Notes: generated by a model from the sequence alone, not told the origin. Counted from the stretch's first letter, positions 48,490 through 57,006 are shown. The stretch: DNA of 64,000 nucleotides from JAXDBM01 sp963709485 (GCA_963709485.1 CAVPWE010000007.1:248001-312000), one strand, 5' to 3'. Program-made: numbers and translations.

Positions 48490-50621
48490 CTCTTTTCGTT
48501 TTTTGCAAGGATGATGCGCACATCCACGGCCCGAACACCTTCACCCTGTTCATAGACAACCAGAGGATTGATTTCAATGTCGGAAATCTCCCGACAGTGA
48601 CGAAGGATGGCCCCCAGGGTGACGATGACATTCACAACAGCTTTGATATCCTTCATTTTCTCTCCCCGCACGCCGAGCAGCAGCGGATAGGACCGGAGTT
48701 CTTTTATCATGCTGATGATATCGCCTGCGTTGGCGGGGAGCGACCGGAATGTGACGTCTTTCATGACTTCGACATAGATCCCTCCCAGACCGACCATGAT
48801 CGTCGGACCGAAGGTCGGATCAATCCTGGCGCCGACAATCAATTCCGTTCCGGGCTTAACCATTTCCGAAATATCGACTCCTTCAATCACTGCATTGGGA
48901 ACATTCGTTTTGCAGCTGCGCAGAATGGCGCCATAAGCGTCAACAACCTCACCCTCATTTTCCAGATCCAGGGCAATCCCGCCGGCGTCGCTTTTGTGGA
49001 TGATGTCCCTGGAAACAACCTTCATGACTACGGGATAACCGACAGCGTTAGCCGCCGCGACCGCGTCCTTGACTGTCTGGGCCTGGATGCTTTTCGGAAT
49101 GGGGACGCCCTCCATGTTCATGATTTTCTGGGCTTCATGGGCAAGCAGGAAGTACCGGCCCTTCCTCCTTGCATCAGAAACAATGGCCGTGATGGGAGCC
49201 GCATTCAGTGCAGCATCAGTAGAAACATCCACATCGGAATGACTTCCCAGGTATTCCTTGTACCTGTACATTGCGCCCAATGCGGCAGAGGTCTCATAAA
49301 CGTCGTCAGAAACGGGTAGCCCACTTTTCTTCGCCGAAACCACGTAATCAGACGTATTCTGCCCGCCGAACAGTGAAAACAGGATGAGCTTGCCCCTCGA
49401 TTCATATTTCCGGAAGCTCTCTTCTACAATGGCACCAAGGTCGGCAGCGGGTGCAAGGGCCGTTTCACAATAGATGCCAAACACCGCGTGAATATTGTCA
49501 TCCGCAAGTGCGGCCGCGAATGTTTTCGTGAAATCGGCGGCCGACGCCTGGCCGCTGATGTCAACTGGATTTCCGGTAGAACCGAAGGCAGGGATGACAG
49601 GGGAGAAGACGCGCTTCAGATCTTGAAGATCGTCATACAGATTTATCCCGTACTTTTCGCATGCGTCTGCCGCCATTACGCCGACGCCGCCGCCATTGGT
49701 AATGATGACCGTGTTGCCCCCTCCCGGAAGCGGGTTGGCCCCTAGAAGCATGGACCAGCTAAACGCCTCTTTGGTGCTTTCCGCGCGCAGGGCGCCGCAC
49801 TGCCGGATCAGATCGTCAAACACCACATCCGATCCGGCCAGGGAGCCGGTATGCGACGCGGCGGCCCGGGCGCCTTTCTCTGAACGGCCGGACTTGATCA
49901 CGATCACCGGCTTTTTCAGTGTGGTTTTTCTGACCGCCCGGAGGAATTTCTCACCATCCCGCACACCTTCAATATACACGAGAATCATCCGGGTGGCTGC
50001 ATGATCGCCAAGATAGCCCAGAAGATCGGACTCATCGATGTCTGACTTATTCCCCACGGAGACAATGGCCGACAGGCCAATATTTTGAACAGCAGCCTGA
50101 CCAACAAGCGTCAGCCCGAGCGCACCACTCTGTGTGATCATGGCCAAACGACCCGATGGAATTTCGCCGGAGACGAAAGTTGCATTTAATAAAACCTGAG
50201 AAGAATAGACGCCGAACACATTGGGTCCCAGGATCCTCATTCCCCTGGCGCCGGCGTATTCGGTAATTCTTTTCTCTTCTTCAAAATTTCCGATTTCGGA
50301 AAAACCGGAGGTGATGATAATGGCATGTTTAACTTTTTTGTCGGCGCATTGTGCAACCGCATCATAGACAAATTTTGCGGGTATGGTAATGCACGCCACA
50401 TCGATGGCATCATCGATATCAAGGACGCTGTGGAAAACTGGTAGTCCATAGATTTCTCCACCACTGACGTTCACGGGATAGATTTTCCCCGCATACCCGC
50501 CGTCAATGACATTCTTCAATACCGCGTGTCCTATCTTGCTTTTATCCGCGGAGGCGCCAACAATGGCCAACGACACAGGCTCAAAAAGATATTTGATATT
50601 TTCAGCATCCTGTTTCGTCAT
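48486..50621 (-). CDS. ADP-forming acyl-CoA synthetase (acetate-CoA ligase type)
   Basis: A 711-residue single-chain NDP-forming acyl-CoA synthetase. CoA-binding Rossmann domain (SLAIVGASADKSKIGHAVL, ILGPNVFGV), succinyl-CoA-synthetase-like domain with the phosphohistidine region ASHTGSLAGSD near residue 257, and a C-terminal ATP-grasp domain (HEAQKIMNMEGVPIPKS, PVVMKVVSRDIIHKSDAGGI, ISDIEINPLVVYEQG). It would interconvert acyl-CoA, ADP and phosphate with acid, CoA and ATP. GGAGTAAGT is the ribosome site, three bases after the upstream stop. Middle gene of a three-gene operon. Confidence 0.92.
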   Translation of the reverse strand: MTKQDAENIKYLFEPVSLAIVGASADKSKIGHAVLKNVIDGGYAGKIYPVNVSGGEIYGLPVFHSVLDIDDAIDVACITIPAKFVYDAVAQCADKKVKHAIIITSGFSEIGNFEEEKRITEYAGARGMRILGPNVFGVYSSQVLLNATFVSGEIPSGRLAMITQSGALGLTLVGQAAVQNIGLSAIVSVGNKSDIDESDLLGYLGDHAATRMILVYIEGVRDGEKFLRAVRKTTLKKPVIVIKSGRSEKGARAAASHTGSLAGSDVVFDDLIRQCGALRAESTKEAFSWSMLLGANPLPGGGNTVIITNGGGVGVMAADACEKYGINLYDDLQDLKRVFSPVIPAFGSTGNPVDISGQASAADFTKTFAAALADDNIHAVFGIYCETALAPAADLGAIVEESFRKYESRGKLILFSLFGGQNTSDYVVSAKKSGLPVSDDVYETSAALGAMYRYKEYLGSHSDVDVSTDAALNAAPITAIVSDARRKGRYFLLAHEAQKIMNMEGVPIPKSIQAQTVKDAVAAANAVGYPVVMKVVSRDIIHKSDAGGIALDLENEGEVVDAYGAILRSCKTNVPNAVIEGVDISEMVKPGTELIVGARIDPTFGPTIMVGLGGIYVEVMKDVTFRSLPANAGDIISMIKELRSYPLLLGVRGEKMKDIKAVVNVIVTLGAILRHCREISDIEINPLVVYEQGEGVRAVDVRIILAKNEKR

Positions 50622-50623
50622 AC

Positions 50624-52513
50624 TTACTCCTTGAAGGCCATCGTCATTTCATAGATGCCGGCGATATTATGCTTTACGATATCAAACCCTCCTTTTTCAA
50701 ATACGTGCATCATTGGCTTGTTGTCTGCCAAGACATCTGCAGTAAATCCCAGGAGCCCCTGTCTCTTTGCAAGGTAAGTCAAATAGGCAAGCAACTCTTT
50801 TCCAATACCTTTGTTGTGGTACTCATCCCTTACAGCAAACGCCACTTCTGCTGAATGCCTGCTTTCGTCAATAAAATATCTTCCTACTCCTACGATTTCC
50901 TGATTATCTTCATTGCCACTAATCGCAACAATTGCCATTTCTTTTTTATAATCGATAACGACAAACTCCTGAAGACGCTCATGCGGCATATCTTTACGAG
51001 CGGAAATAAACCGTCGGTACAAACTATTATCAGAAAGAGAATAAACGAAATCCTTTAAAATCGGTTCATCACTGATTTTGATAGGACGGAAGAAAATCTT
51101 AAAACCAGCTTTAGTGGTTTTGTACGACTCCAATTCTTCAGGATATCTTCCTTTCTCCCCCGGAATGAACGCCTGATCCTGATAGATCAGCCCTGCCTTT
51201 TTTGCTTCTTCTACAAGCCAGGGTCTAAACTTGGGGTGCGCAATGGCTATCAAGTCCATAGCACGTTCGCGGATGCTTTTTCCGTGAATATATGCAATGC
51301 CATACTCTGTGACAACATAATGGATGTCACCGCGAATCAATGTCGCCCCGGCCCCCTCTTTCAGGGCTGGTGTGATCCTTGAGATGCTCTCGCCCACGGC
51401 GGTTGACGGAAGGGCAAGAATGGCCCTGCCATTTCGGGACAAGGAGGCCCCTCGCATAAAATCAGCTTGTCCGCCGACCCCGCTGTAAAAAACCTTCCCG
51501 ATAGATTCTGCCGTAGCCTGTCCGGTAAGGTCGATTTCCAGAGCGCTGTTGATAGCCACCATGTTTTCATGCTGGGCAATCACGATTGGATTATTGGTAT
51601 AGTCGATTGTCCTGAATTCAATATCCGGATTGTCATGGATAAAGTCATATGTGTCTTTGTGACCCATACAGAATGTGGCAACAGATTTCCCACGGTTTAT
51701 GGTTTTCTTTGTGTTATCGATAACACCTTTTTTCATGAGTTCGACAATGCCGTCACTGAAGAGCTCCGTATGCACGCCGAGATGCTTTTTCCCGGAAAGG
51801 TTTTCAAGGATGGCATTGGTAACGGCTCCATATCCGACTTGGATCGTATCGCCGTCCTCGACAAGACGAGCGATATTTCCCCCAATCTTATGGGTAATTT
51901 CCAATTTTGACTCCGGACTGTATTCCAGGAGCAACTCATCATAAGGCAATATAAAATCGATATCATCCATGGAAATAAAAGAATCTCCATGGACACGAGG
52001 CATATGATTATTCATCTGTGTGACAACGTAGGACGCATTTTCAATAGCCGCTTTCACGATGTCCAGACTGACGCCAAGGCTCAAATGACCATGGTTGTCG
52101 GGCAGTGACGTTTGAATAAGGGCCACATCAACGTGGACGAGGCCCCTATGAAACAAGGACGGCAACTGGGACAGGAGGATAGGCGTGTAATCCGCCTGCC
52201 CCGTGTTGATGGCAGCTCTGGTCGTATCGCCGATAAAGAAAGAATTGTGCCGGAAGTTTTGCTTGAATTTCTGTTCGGTATACGGGGCTACGCCGAGGGT
52301 TCTCACGTGAATGATTTCAGCATCGAAAAAGGCATGGGGCTTTGACTCGACATAGCGGATCAGTCCCTGTACAAGATATTGCGGTTCCGCACAGGCTGAC
52401 CCTATAAATATCGTATTGCCTCGATGAATATGGCTGAAGATGACATCTTCCGATGCAAACTTCTCAGGATATTTCTTTTTCCAATATTCTATCGAAATTG
52501 TCTCTAATTCCAT
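50624..52513 (-). CDS. Acetyl-CoA hydrolase/transferase fused to GNAT domain
   Basis: A 629-residue protein. Residues 1-430 form a CoA-transferase of the acetyl-CoA hydrolase/4-hydroxybutyrate CoA-transferase family, including GSACAEPQYLVQGLI, GGQADFMRGASLSRNGRAIL and YVVTEYGIAYIHGKSIRERA. Residues about 465-629 form a GNAT acetyltransferase domain with VGVGRYFIDE, EVAFAVRDEYHNKGIGKELL (acetyl-CoA pyrophosphate loop). Such fusions occur beside ADP-forming synthetases in anaerobes and might acetylate partner enzymes. TGAGGGAGACAGATCGAT is the ribosome site. First gene of the operon. Confidence 0.92.
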   Translation of the reverse strand: MELETISIEYWKKKYPEKFASEDVIFSHIHRGNTIFIGSACAEPQYLVQGLIRYVESKPHAFFDAEIIHVRTLGVAPYTEQKFKQNFRHNSFFIGDTTRAAINTGQADYTPILLSQLPSLFHRGLVHVDVALIQTSLPDNHGHLSLGVSLDIVKAAIENASYVVTQMNNHMPRVHGDSFISMDDIDFILPYDELLLEYSPESKLEITHKIGGNIARLVEDGDTIQVGYGAVTNAILENLSGKKHLGVHTELFSDGIVELMKKGVIDNTKKTINRGKSVATFCMGHKDTYDFIHDNPDIEFRTIDYTNNPIVIAQHENMVAINSALEIDLTGQATAESIGKVFYSGVGGQADFMRGASLSRNGRAILALPSTAVGESISRITPALKEGAGATLIRGDIHYVVTEYGIAYIHGKSIRERAMDLIAIAHPKFRPWLVEEAKKAGLIYQDQAFIPGEKGRYPEELESYKTTKAGFKIFFRPIKISDEPILKDFVYSLSDNSLYRRFISARKDMPHERLQEFVVIDYKKEMAIVAISGNEDNQEIVGVGRYFIDESRHSAEVAFAVRDEYHNKGIGKELLAYLTYLAKRQGLLGFTADVLADNKPMMHVFEKGGFDIVKHNIAGIYEMTMAFKE

Positions 52514-52601
52514 ATCGATCTGTCTCCCTCAGCAAACCGAAATTGGTCTGACCCAATAGGTTTATAGAACGTAGACGAAGCCGGGCAGAATGCATCGGGG
52601 T

Positions 52602-53222
52602 CTATTTTGCTGTACCGCCGTGAGGCTTGTAGAAGACATGCTCGCCAACCTCGACCGTCTTGATATATTCCGCGGACCAACCGGGGGTTGCTTTCCGCTG
52701 GTGGAAATACAATGCGCCACCGGTTCGGTCCGTTAGTTGCCGATTGAGAGCTTTTCGAGTTATTTCCTTGGCGATCGCGTAGGATTCATCCTCCTTTGCG
52801 TCATCCGAACGGCCATCGCACCACCACGAGAACTGGCAGGCACCCTGTTCGTGGCCTTGCCTGACAACTTTACAAATCGTGTTTGGAAATCCCTTGTGGC
52901 CCAGCCGGTTCATAACAACATTGGCGATTGCTTCCATGCCGGCAGCCCCGACTCCCCTGGCCTCCCAGTAGATGGTGCGTGAAAGACAGGTGATCGCATC
53001 GTTCAATGGCTCTTCACCGACAGGATCGACCGCCTGCGCTTCAGGCTTCGTGATGATCTCGGATGGGGAAGGGAGCTTCTTGCTGCCAACGACGGCTGCG
53101 TTCTGCTCCAGGACCCCCGCCTTGCTCTCAGCGGCTTCCGCCTTCTGTACCCGGTCGGCCGCGATCGCCTGGTTCACGAGAAGAATTGTCGCAAGGCAGG
53201 TCGCAATCCATATCTGGCGCAT
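52602..53222 (-). CDS. SleB-type cell wall hydrolase
   Basis: A 206-residue exported protein. Signal peptide MRQIWIATCLATILLVNQAI ends at AIAA. The hydrolase_2/SleB domain (about residues 95-200) has IYWEARGVGAAGMEAIANVV with the proposed catalytic Glu, the FPNTICKVVRQGHEQGACQF segment and GALYFHQRKATPGWSAEY. It would cleave the peptidoglycan glycan strand. Start 53222 follows GGAGGTTCGACC; the longer frame to 53285 runs into the truncated csbD copy. It lies where csbD would continue in the other cassettes. Confidence 0.88.
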   Translation of the reverse strand: MRQIWIATCLATILLVNQAIAADRVQKAEAAESKAGVLEQNAAVVGSKKLPSPSEIITKPEAQAVDPVGEEPLNDAITCLSRTIYWEARGVGAAGMEAIANVVMNRLGHKGFPNTICKVVRQGHEQGACQFSWWCDGRSDDAKEDESYAIAKEITRKALNRQLTDRTGGALYFHQRKATPGWSAEYIKTVEVGEHVFYKPHGGTAK

Positions 53223-53295
53223 GGTCGAACCTCCAGCATGACTCAAACATGGCCCCACGCCCATGCGATACGTCCGATCGGCCATCGCTGCCTCA

Positions 53296-53323
53296 CCGCC
53301 TGGTCCTTCATACCGGATTTCAT
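53296..53323 (-). pseudogene. 5' stub of csbD (copy 3)
   Basis: The sequence after the BON stop matches the csbD start of copy 1, including GGAGAAGGAGGAATACC and ATGAAATCCGGTATGAAGGA, then loses similarity after about nine codons. The rest of csbD has been replaced by the region ahead of the SleB gene. Confidence 0.75.
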
Positions 53324-53339
53324 GGTATTCCTCCTTCTC

Positions 53340-53654
53340 CTATTTCACGATCAGATCGTTCTTTACGTCTTTGACCCCCTGGACGCTCCTTGCGATTTCA
53401 CTCGCTTTGTCGACAGCCTTCTGAGAATTCACGAAGCCGCTCAGTTGAACGGTGCCCTTGAATGTCTCGACACTGATCTGGAACGACTTGAGAAAATCAT
53501 CCGCTGCAAGCTGCGCTTTTACCTTGTTCGTGATGACCGAATCGTCAACATATTCCCCCGCACTTTCATGCGTGCGCGTCGATGCGCACGCTGCAAAGGT
53601 GACGACCAGCATAAGAATCACCATAAAGTGGATAACAATATTTCTCTTTTTCAT
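53340..53654 (-). CDS. BON-domain lipoprotein (copy 3)
   Basis: A 104-residue lipoprotein identical to the copy at 11152 except near the signal peptide (ILMLVVTFAAC in place of ILMLVATFAAC). Lipobox and BON domain intact. The similarity covers leader, gene, intergenic bases and the start of csbD, so this region is a recent inverted duplicate of 10840-11510. GAGAGGAGTAAGCGCA is the ribosome site. Confidence 0.85.
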   Translation of the reverse strand: MKKRNIVIHFMVILMLVVTFAACASTRTHESAGEYVDDSVITNKVKAQLAADDFLKSFQISVETFKGTVQLSGFVNSQKAVDKASEIARSVQGVKDVKNDLIVK

Positions 53655-53811
53655 TGCGCTTACTCCTCTCTGTAAGTTTGCTTGTGAGATGGTTCTTTAC
53701 GAAATCTTTTCTCCGGAAAGTATAATAAGCTTTGGCACCGTCTTTCCGGACCCGTTGCCACCTCCTTTCCAAGTCCCTCACCTTCTCCGGCAAGGACCCA
53801 AATCGCTGCCA

Positions 53812-53955
53812 TCACCTTCGTCCCTGAATAACTTGGATCACCACAACGACAATGGCGACGACCAGCAGGATATGAATGAAATTACCCATTGTGTAGCCGC
53901 TCACCAAACCCAGCAGCCATAGAATCACCATTACCACCGCAATCGTCCACAACAT
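53812..53955 (-). CDS. Small membrane protein (lmo0937 type), copy 2
   Basis: A 47-residue peptide essentially identical to that at 10851 (MLWTIAVVMVILWLLGLVSG start, IQGRR end), with the same AAAGGAGGGTCAC ribosome site. It lies upstream of BON copy 3 as in the + strand cassette. Two predicted membrane helices. Confidence 0.75.
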   Translation of the reverse strand: MLWTIAVVMVILWLLGLVSGYTMGNFIHILLVVAIVVVVIQVIQGRR

Positions 53956-53978
53956 GTGACCCTCCTTTCTTCTTGCTC

Positions 53979-54026
53979 ATGATCACTGCCGGCGATTGCA
54001 TCACCATACCAGCCGGCAGTGATCAT
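53979..54026 (-). terminator. Long inverted repeat between three-BON gene and next cassette
   Basis: ATGATCACTGCCGG (53979-53992) and CCGGCAGTGATCAT (54013-54026) are exact reverse complements around a 20-base loop. It begins 22 bp after the three-BON stop. No T-run follows on the minus strand, so it may attenuate or stabilise RNA rather than terminate. Confidence 0.55.
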
Positions 54027-54047
54027 AACAGACTCTTCGAACTCGGA

Positions 54048-54809
54048 CTACTCGATCGTCATAAGGTTCTTTACGCTCTTCACACCGTTTACGTCTTTGG
54101 CGAATTTGGTGGCCAGATCCTTTTCGGAGGCGTTGCCGGCCTTGCCGGACAATGTGACCACACCCTTATTCGTGGTGACCGAGGTATTGAGTGCACTGGT
54201 CGAGCGATGATAGAGCAGCGTCATCTTGACCAGGGCAGTGATGGAAGCGTCATCAATCTCTCTGCTCACCGTTTGCGCCTTTTTCGAGGCCTTTGTTAAG
54301 GTCATCTGATTATTTACATCCTTGACCCCTTCGACATCCTTGGCGTATTCGGTTGTCAGATCCTTTTGTGCCTGGCTGGCCGCCTGGCCTTGCAGGGTGA
54401 CGATTCCATCTTTGGTATCAACCTCCGTCATGGCGCTCACATTTTGATGCAGCAGGAGCATCGTTTTCACTTTCGCAGTAATCCACGCATCCGAGTTCTT
54501 TGCGGGGGGTGCCCCTTTGACTTCCAGCCTGTTGTCCACGCTTTTGACACCGGGGAGGCCTGCTACGGTCTCCTGTGCCAATGACTTGTGGGATTCCTCG
54601 GAGACAGTTCCCGTTAAGGCAACAACGCCTTCATTGGATTGGATTGTAATATCATCCGCTTTGAGGTAGGTCTTGAACACATGCGACTTTTTGGCAGAGG
54701 ATACGATGCGGTCATCCATCTTGGACGCGTTTACAGGCATGCTGAGCGCCAGCAGAGCCACCGCTGTCACCATCATCACTACAAGTCTATACATTGTCTT
54801 CATTTGCAC
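54048..54809 (-). CDS. OsmY-like protein with three BON domains
   Basis: A 253-residue exported protein. Signal peptide (VVMMVTAVALLALSMPVNA) ends near residue 28. Three BON domains follow at about residues 32-98, 105-175 and 185-253, each with a GVVALTG/GIVTLQG/GVVTLSG strand and a GVKSVDN/GVKDVNN/GVKSVKN end. This is the layout of OsmY/periplasmic BON stress proteins, which protect the envelope in osmotic stress. ATG 54809 or 54803 is possible, with AAAAGGAGAACGTGCA upstream. It is the first gene after promoter copy 9. Confidence 0.88.
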   Translation of the reverse strand: MQMKTMYRLVVMMVTAVALLALSMPVNASKMDDRIVSSAKKSHVFKTYLKADDITIQSNEGVVALTGTVSEESHKSLAQETVAGLPGVKSVDNRLEVKGAPPAKNSDAWITAKVKTMLLLHQNVSAMTEVDTKDGIVTLQGQAASQAQKDLTTEYAKDVEGVKDVNNQMTLTKASKKAQTVSREIDDASITALVKMTLLYHRSTSALNTSVTTNKGVVTLSGKAGNASEKDLATKFAKDVNGVKSVKNLMTIE

Positions 54810-54997
54810 GTTCTCCTTTTGTTGTTGTTACTGCTGTTTTAGAACTCATTTACCCCGAAGAGCTCATGCCCTCCGACGGTCTGGTTTCCGGATCATGCTT
54901 TTGCCCGATTCATGACAGGAAGCCCGTGAAACTTTCTCCTTTCAGATCCTTGCTCAAATCTTCATTCCTATGATGACCAGGATCGCAACGATACAAC

Positions 54998-55165
54998 TGC
55001 AAAGACCCTGCCAAACGCCTGAAAAAGTCAGAAGATTGGATTCATCCATTCATAACAAGGGATTATGTTAATAGAAAGAACTGGAGTAAAGCCTGAAATG
55101 CCCCGTTTGACCTCAACATTTGGTGGAACCTCAAGATATTGAGGGAGACTTGAAAGGGAGGAGGA
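54998..55165 (-). promoter_or_regulatory. Sigma-54 promoter with upstream palindromes (repeat copy 9, minus strand)
   Basis: On the minus strand CCTCAATATCTTGAGG (55144-55129) is followed by CCACCAAATGTTGAGG, and TGGCAGGGTCTTTGCA occupies 55013-54998. Predicted start is about 54987. Nearly identical to copies 3 and 8. Bases 54826-54935 downstream are the tail of a deleted 43196-type gene. Confidence 0.82.
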
Positions 55166-55315
55166 CCGTCTAATCTGGTTTTTGTCTCCGGACAGACCAT
55201 CCAGAGCTTATCGAATATCGTTTGAAGATCGACATAGGTAGACCCTCACGGGCTTTCCCTGTCACACCACCGGGCATACGGGTCACGTACCACGGCGGTT
55301 CGATGGAATTAAGCA
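55145..55315 (-). repeat. Inverted copy of the 42095-42260 segment
   Basis: The minus strand repeats the group-II-intron-like stem-loop sequence and the following ~100 bases of 42095-42260 with few differences. Together with promoter copy 9 this defines the outer edge of the inverted duplication. Confidence 0.7.
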
Positions 55316-55542
55316 TTAAAAGATGCGGCAACTCTCTGGGTCAGTTTTCAATGCCGATTGACAACCAATACCTGTATTGGAGCCTCTGAAGGGTCCGTGT
55401 CGGTACAAAAGAGGCAAAAAAGCCCCTTACTCACCTGTTTTTCGATAGAGAAAACAAAAAAGACAGGATTGAAACGCCATAGGCCCGACGCAGCGGCTAA
55501 GTTCTTCAAGCGTCATTCTGCAACTCCCCTAAAGAATGACGC
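55316..55542. other. Intergenic region with hairpin
   Basis: No gene recognised; a 65-codon frame at 55358-55555 lacks a ribosome site. GCGTCATTCT (55510-55519) and AGAATGACGC (55533-55542) are exact reverse complements and could terminate transcription from either side. Confidence 0.5.
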
Positions 55543-56073
55543 TTATTCGAAATGAAGTAATTGATGCTGTTGTCGAATCAGTAGTGCTTTACCATTATAT
55601 GAATTTACGTTGGTAAGCCATTCCAGCTTCGTGCGGACCCTGCTTGCCTTACTGCTTTTCAGTATAACCCAAATTTCCCGGGTGTTCTGCGCGCTGTCCG
55701 GAATCAGCTCCAACTCCCGTCCCACCTCTCGGAAGATCTCCAGGGCTTTCGCCAGATGTTCTCGAGTGTGGGTGGCCATCACACCCACCCGGATGCGTTC
55801 CATCATCAGTGGAACGCCGGGGTGGATGACGGGTGTCTCCGATTTTTCAGTACCGAACCCCATGGACTTGAATCCGTCCAGTAAGAACCCGACCTTGCTC
55901 CAGAGCCGCTCGTGCCATTCGGGTTCGAAGGTGAGTAGATCGAAGGAAGCCTGTACCGCCGCTACGATGGCCGGGGGAATGGAGGCGGAGAACACAAACG
56001 GAGAGGAATAATGGCGCAAGTAGTCTATCATGTCGCGGTCCGCGACTGTAAAGCCACCCACCGCATTGCAGCC
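55543..56073 (-). pseudogene. Fragment of an alpha-oxoamine synthase (KBL/BioF family)
   Basis: The frame GGFTVADRDMIDYLRHYSSP, FVFSASIPPAIVAAVQASFD and RIRVGVMATHTREHLAKALE matches the C-terminal half of PLP-dependent 2-amino-3-ketobutyrate CoA ligase/8-amino-7-oxononanoate synthase enzymes. The N-terminal half with the PLP lysine is missing, an internal stretch after ETPVI appears deleted, and the last ~45 residues are foreign. It abuts the antitoxin gene stop. Confidence 0.75.
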
Positions 56074-56075
56074 AG

Positions 56076-56387
56076 CTATTCTATGACAGGCAATGCCGCA
56101 ACGAACTCAATTTTAACCCGCATTCCGGTTGCTTCAGCGATTTTTTCCAAGGTCTTAAGCGTGAAGCCCTCATATTCGCCGCTCTCTATCCTCGAAATCG
56201 CCTGCTGGCTGGTTCCCATAAGCTTTGCCAATTCCTGTTGCGATAAGCCCTTCTGATCACGCAGTTCCGCAATCTTCATTGCCAGCTTTAGTGCTTGTCT
56301 CTCTTCTTGGTAATGCTTTTTGAACTCGGGATCTTTCATGTCTTCCCGCAACCTGCTTTGGAATGTCCGAACTTTGCCTTTTTTCAT
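56076..56387 (-). CDS. HigA-like antitoxin (XRE helix-turn-helix)
   Basis: A 103-residue DNA-binding protein with an XRE-type helix-turn-helix (LAMKIAELRDQKGLSQQELA, LMGTSQQAISRIESGEY) and a short C-terminal beta part (MRVKIEFVA). Its ATG overlaps the toxin stop by ATGA. Toxin-first order and protein types fit the HigBA/Gp49 class of type II toxin-antitoxin systems. It should bind the palindrome at 56768-56793 and repress the operon. Confidence 0.85.
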   Translation of the reverse strand: MKKGKVRTFQSRLREDMKDPEFKKHYQEERQALKLAMKIAELRDQKGLSQQELAKLMGTSQQAISRIESGEYEGFTLKTLEKIAEATGMRVKIEFVAALPVIE

Positions 56388-56743
56388 ATTTCACCTCCCG
56401 CAGGAAACGTCCGCATCCAGTCTTCCATGCGTTTTTCAGCCAAGTCAATATCCTGCTTTTTCAATTGCTGCGTTTTCTTGGAGAATCCATGCACCAACAC
56501 AATCTGATCAAGCATCTGAAAAAAGTAGAGGATGCGAAACTGGTTGGAGGTGTAATGTATTCTCAATTCCCTTATTTTACCCCTGACAGTATCAGCGTAG
56601 GGCCGCTTAAGATTCGGCCCCTGCTCTTCCAGGAGCGATAGGTATGCAGCGACCTTGGCCCGAGACTTCTTGTCTAACCCATCAAGAAACCCATCAAGCG
56701 GCGAATCGCCCCGTTCAGCCGTGTAGAAGATCAGATTGTACAA
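56384..56743 (-). CDS. HigB/Gp49-like toxin (RelE superfamily)
   Basis: A 119-residue RelE/ParE-superfamily protein of the phage Gp49-like type, predicted ribosome-dependent mRNA interferase. YNLIFYTAERGDSPLDGFLD, KKSRAKVAAYLSLLEEQGPN, GKIRELRIHYTSNQFRILYF and LVHGFSKKTQQL are typical. Start TTG 56743 is chosen because family proteins begin M-Y-N-L-I-F and GTGGAG lies at proper distance; the longer frame to 56902 would include the promoter and operator. Confidence 0.85.
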   Translation of the reverse strand: MYNLIFYTAERGDSPLDGFLDGLDKKSRAKVAAYLSLLEEQGPNLKRPYADTVRGKIRELRIHYTSNQFRILYFFQMLDQIVLVHGFSKKTQQLKKQDIDLAEKRMEDWMRTFPAGGEI

Positions 56744-56767
56744 GCACAACTCCACATTACAGCTATC

Positions 56768-56796
56768 ACAATACATCATGTTTGATGTATTGTCAA
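56768..56796 (-). promoter_or_regulatory. Toxin-antitoxin promoter with overlapping operator
   Basis: ACAATACATCA (56768-56778) and TGATGTATTGT (56783-56793) form a perfect 11-bp inverted repeat with a four-base centre. On the minus strand TTGACA (56796-56791) and TATTGT (56773-56768) are 17 bases apart, so the palindrome overlaps both the -35 and -10. This is the usual layout for autoregulation by antitoxin. Confidence 0.75.
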
Positions 56797-56928
56797 GAGG
56801 AGTTGTTCCTTCAAAGGTTATTGTTTGGTGATTTATGATTCCAAAATGGATCTTGCCGTTATGGGTACTCTGTTCAACCTTAATAAACCCCAAAGACCTC
56901 AATGTCGCAACCGGTTATGCCGGACATC

Positions 56929-57006
56929 CTATTTCCCATGCAGGACGTCCTTCCATGTGATCGCTTCGGTGTCGTTGATCTTGCCGAGATAGACCTGGGT
57001 AGTCAT
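56929..57006 (-). pseudogene. 25-residue frame after the NUDIX gene, probably a 5' gene stub
   Basis: ATG 57006 overlaps the NUDIX stop (ATGA) and opens a 25-codon frame MTTQVYLGKINDTEAITWKD-VLHGK. The soluble, regular sequence looks like the beginning of a longer protein cut off at 56929, just ahead of the toxin-antitoxin locus. Not identified. Confidence 0.35.

Noticed and set aside
209..55165. The recurring palindromic repeats as a CRISPR array or REP elements
   Set aside because: Copies are kilobases apart, ~170 bp long, consistently oriented with the following genes and contain a sigma-54 core, so promoter repeats explain them better.
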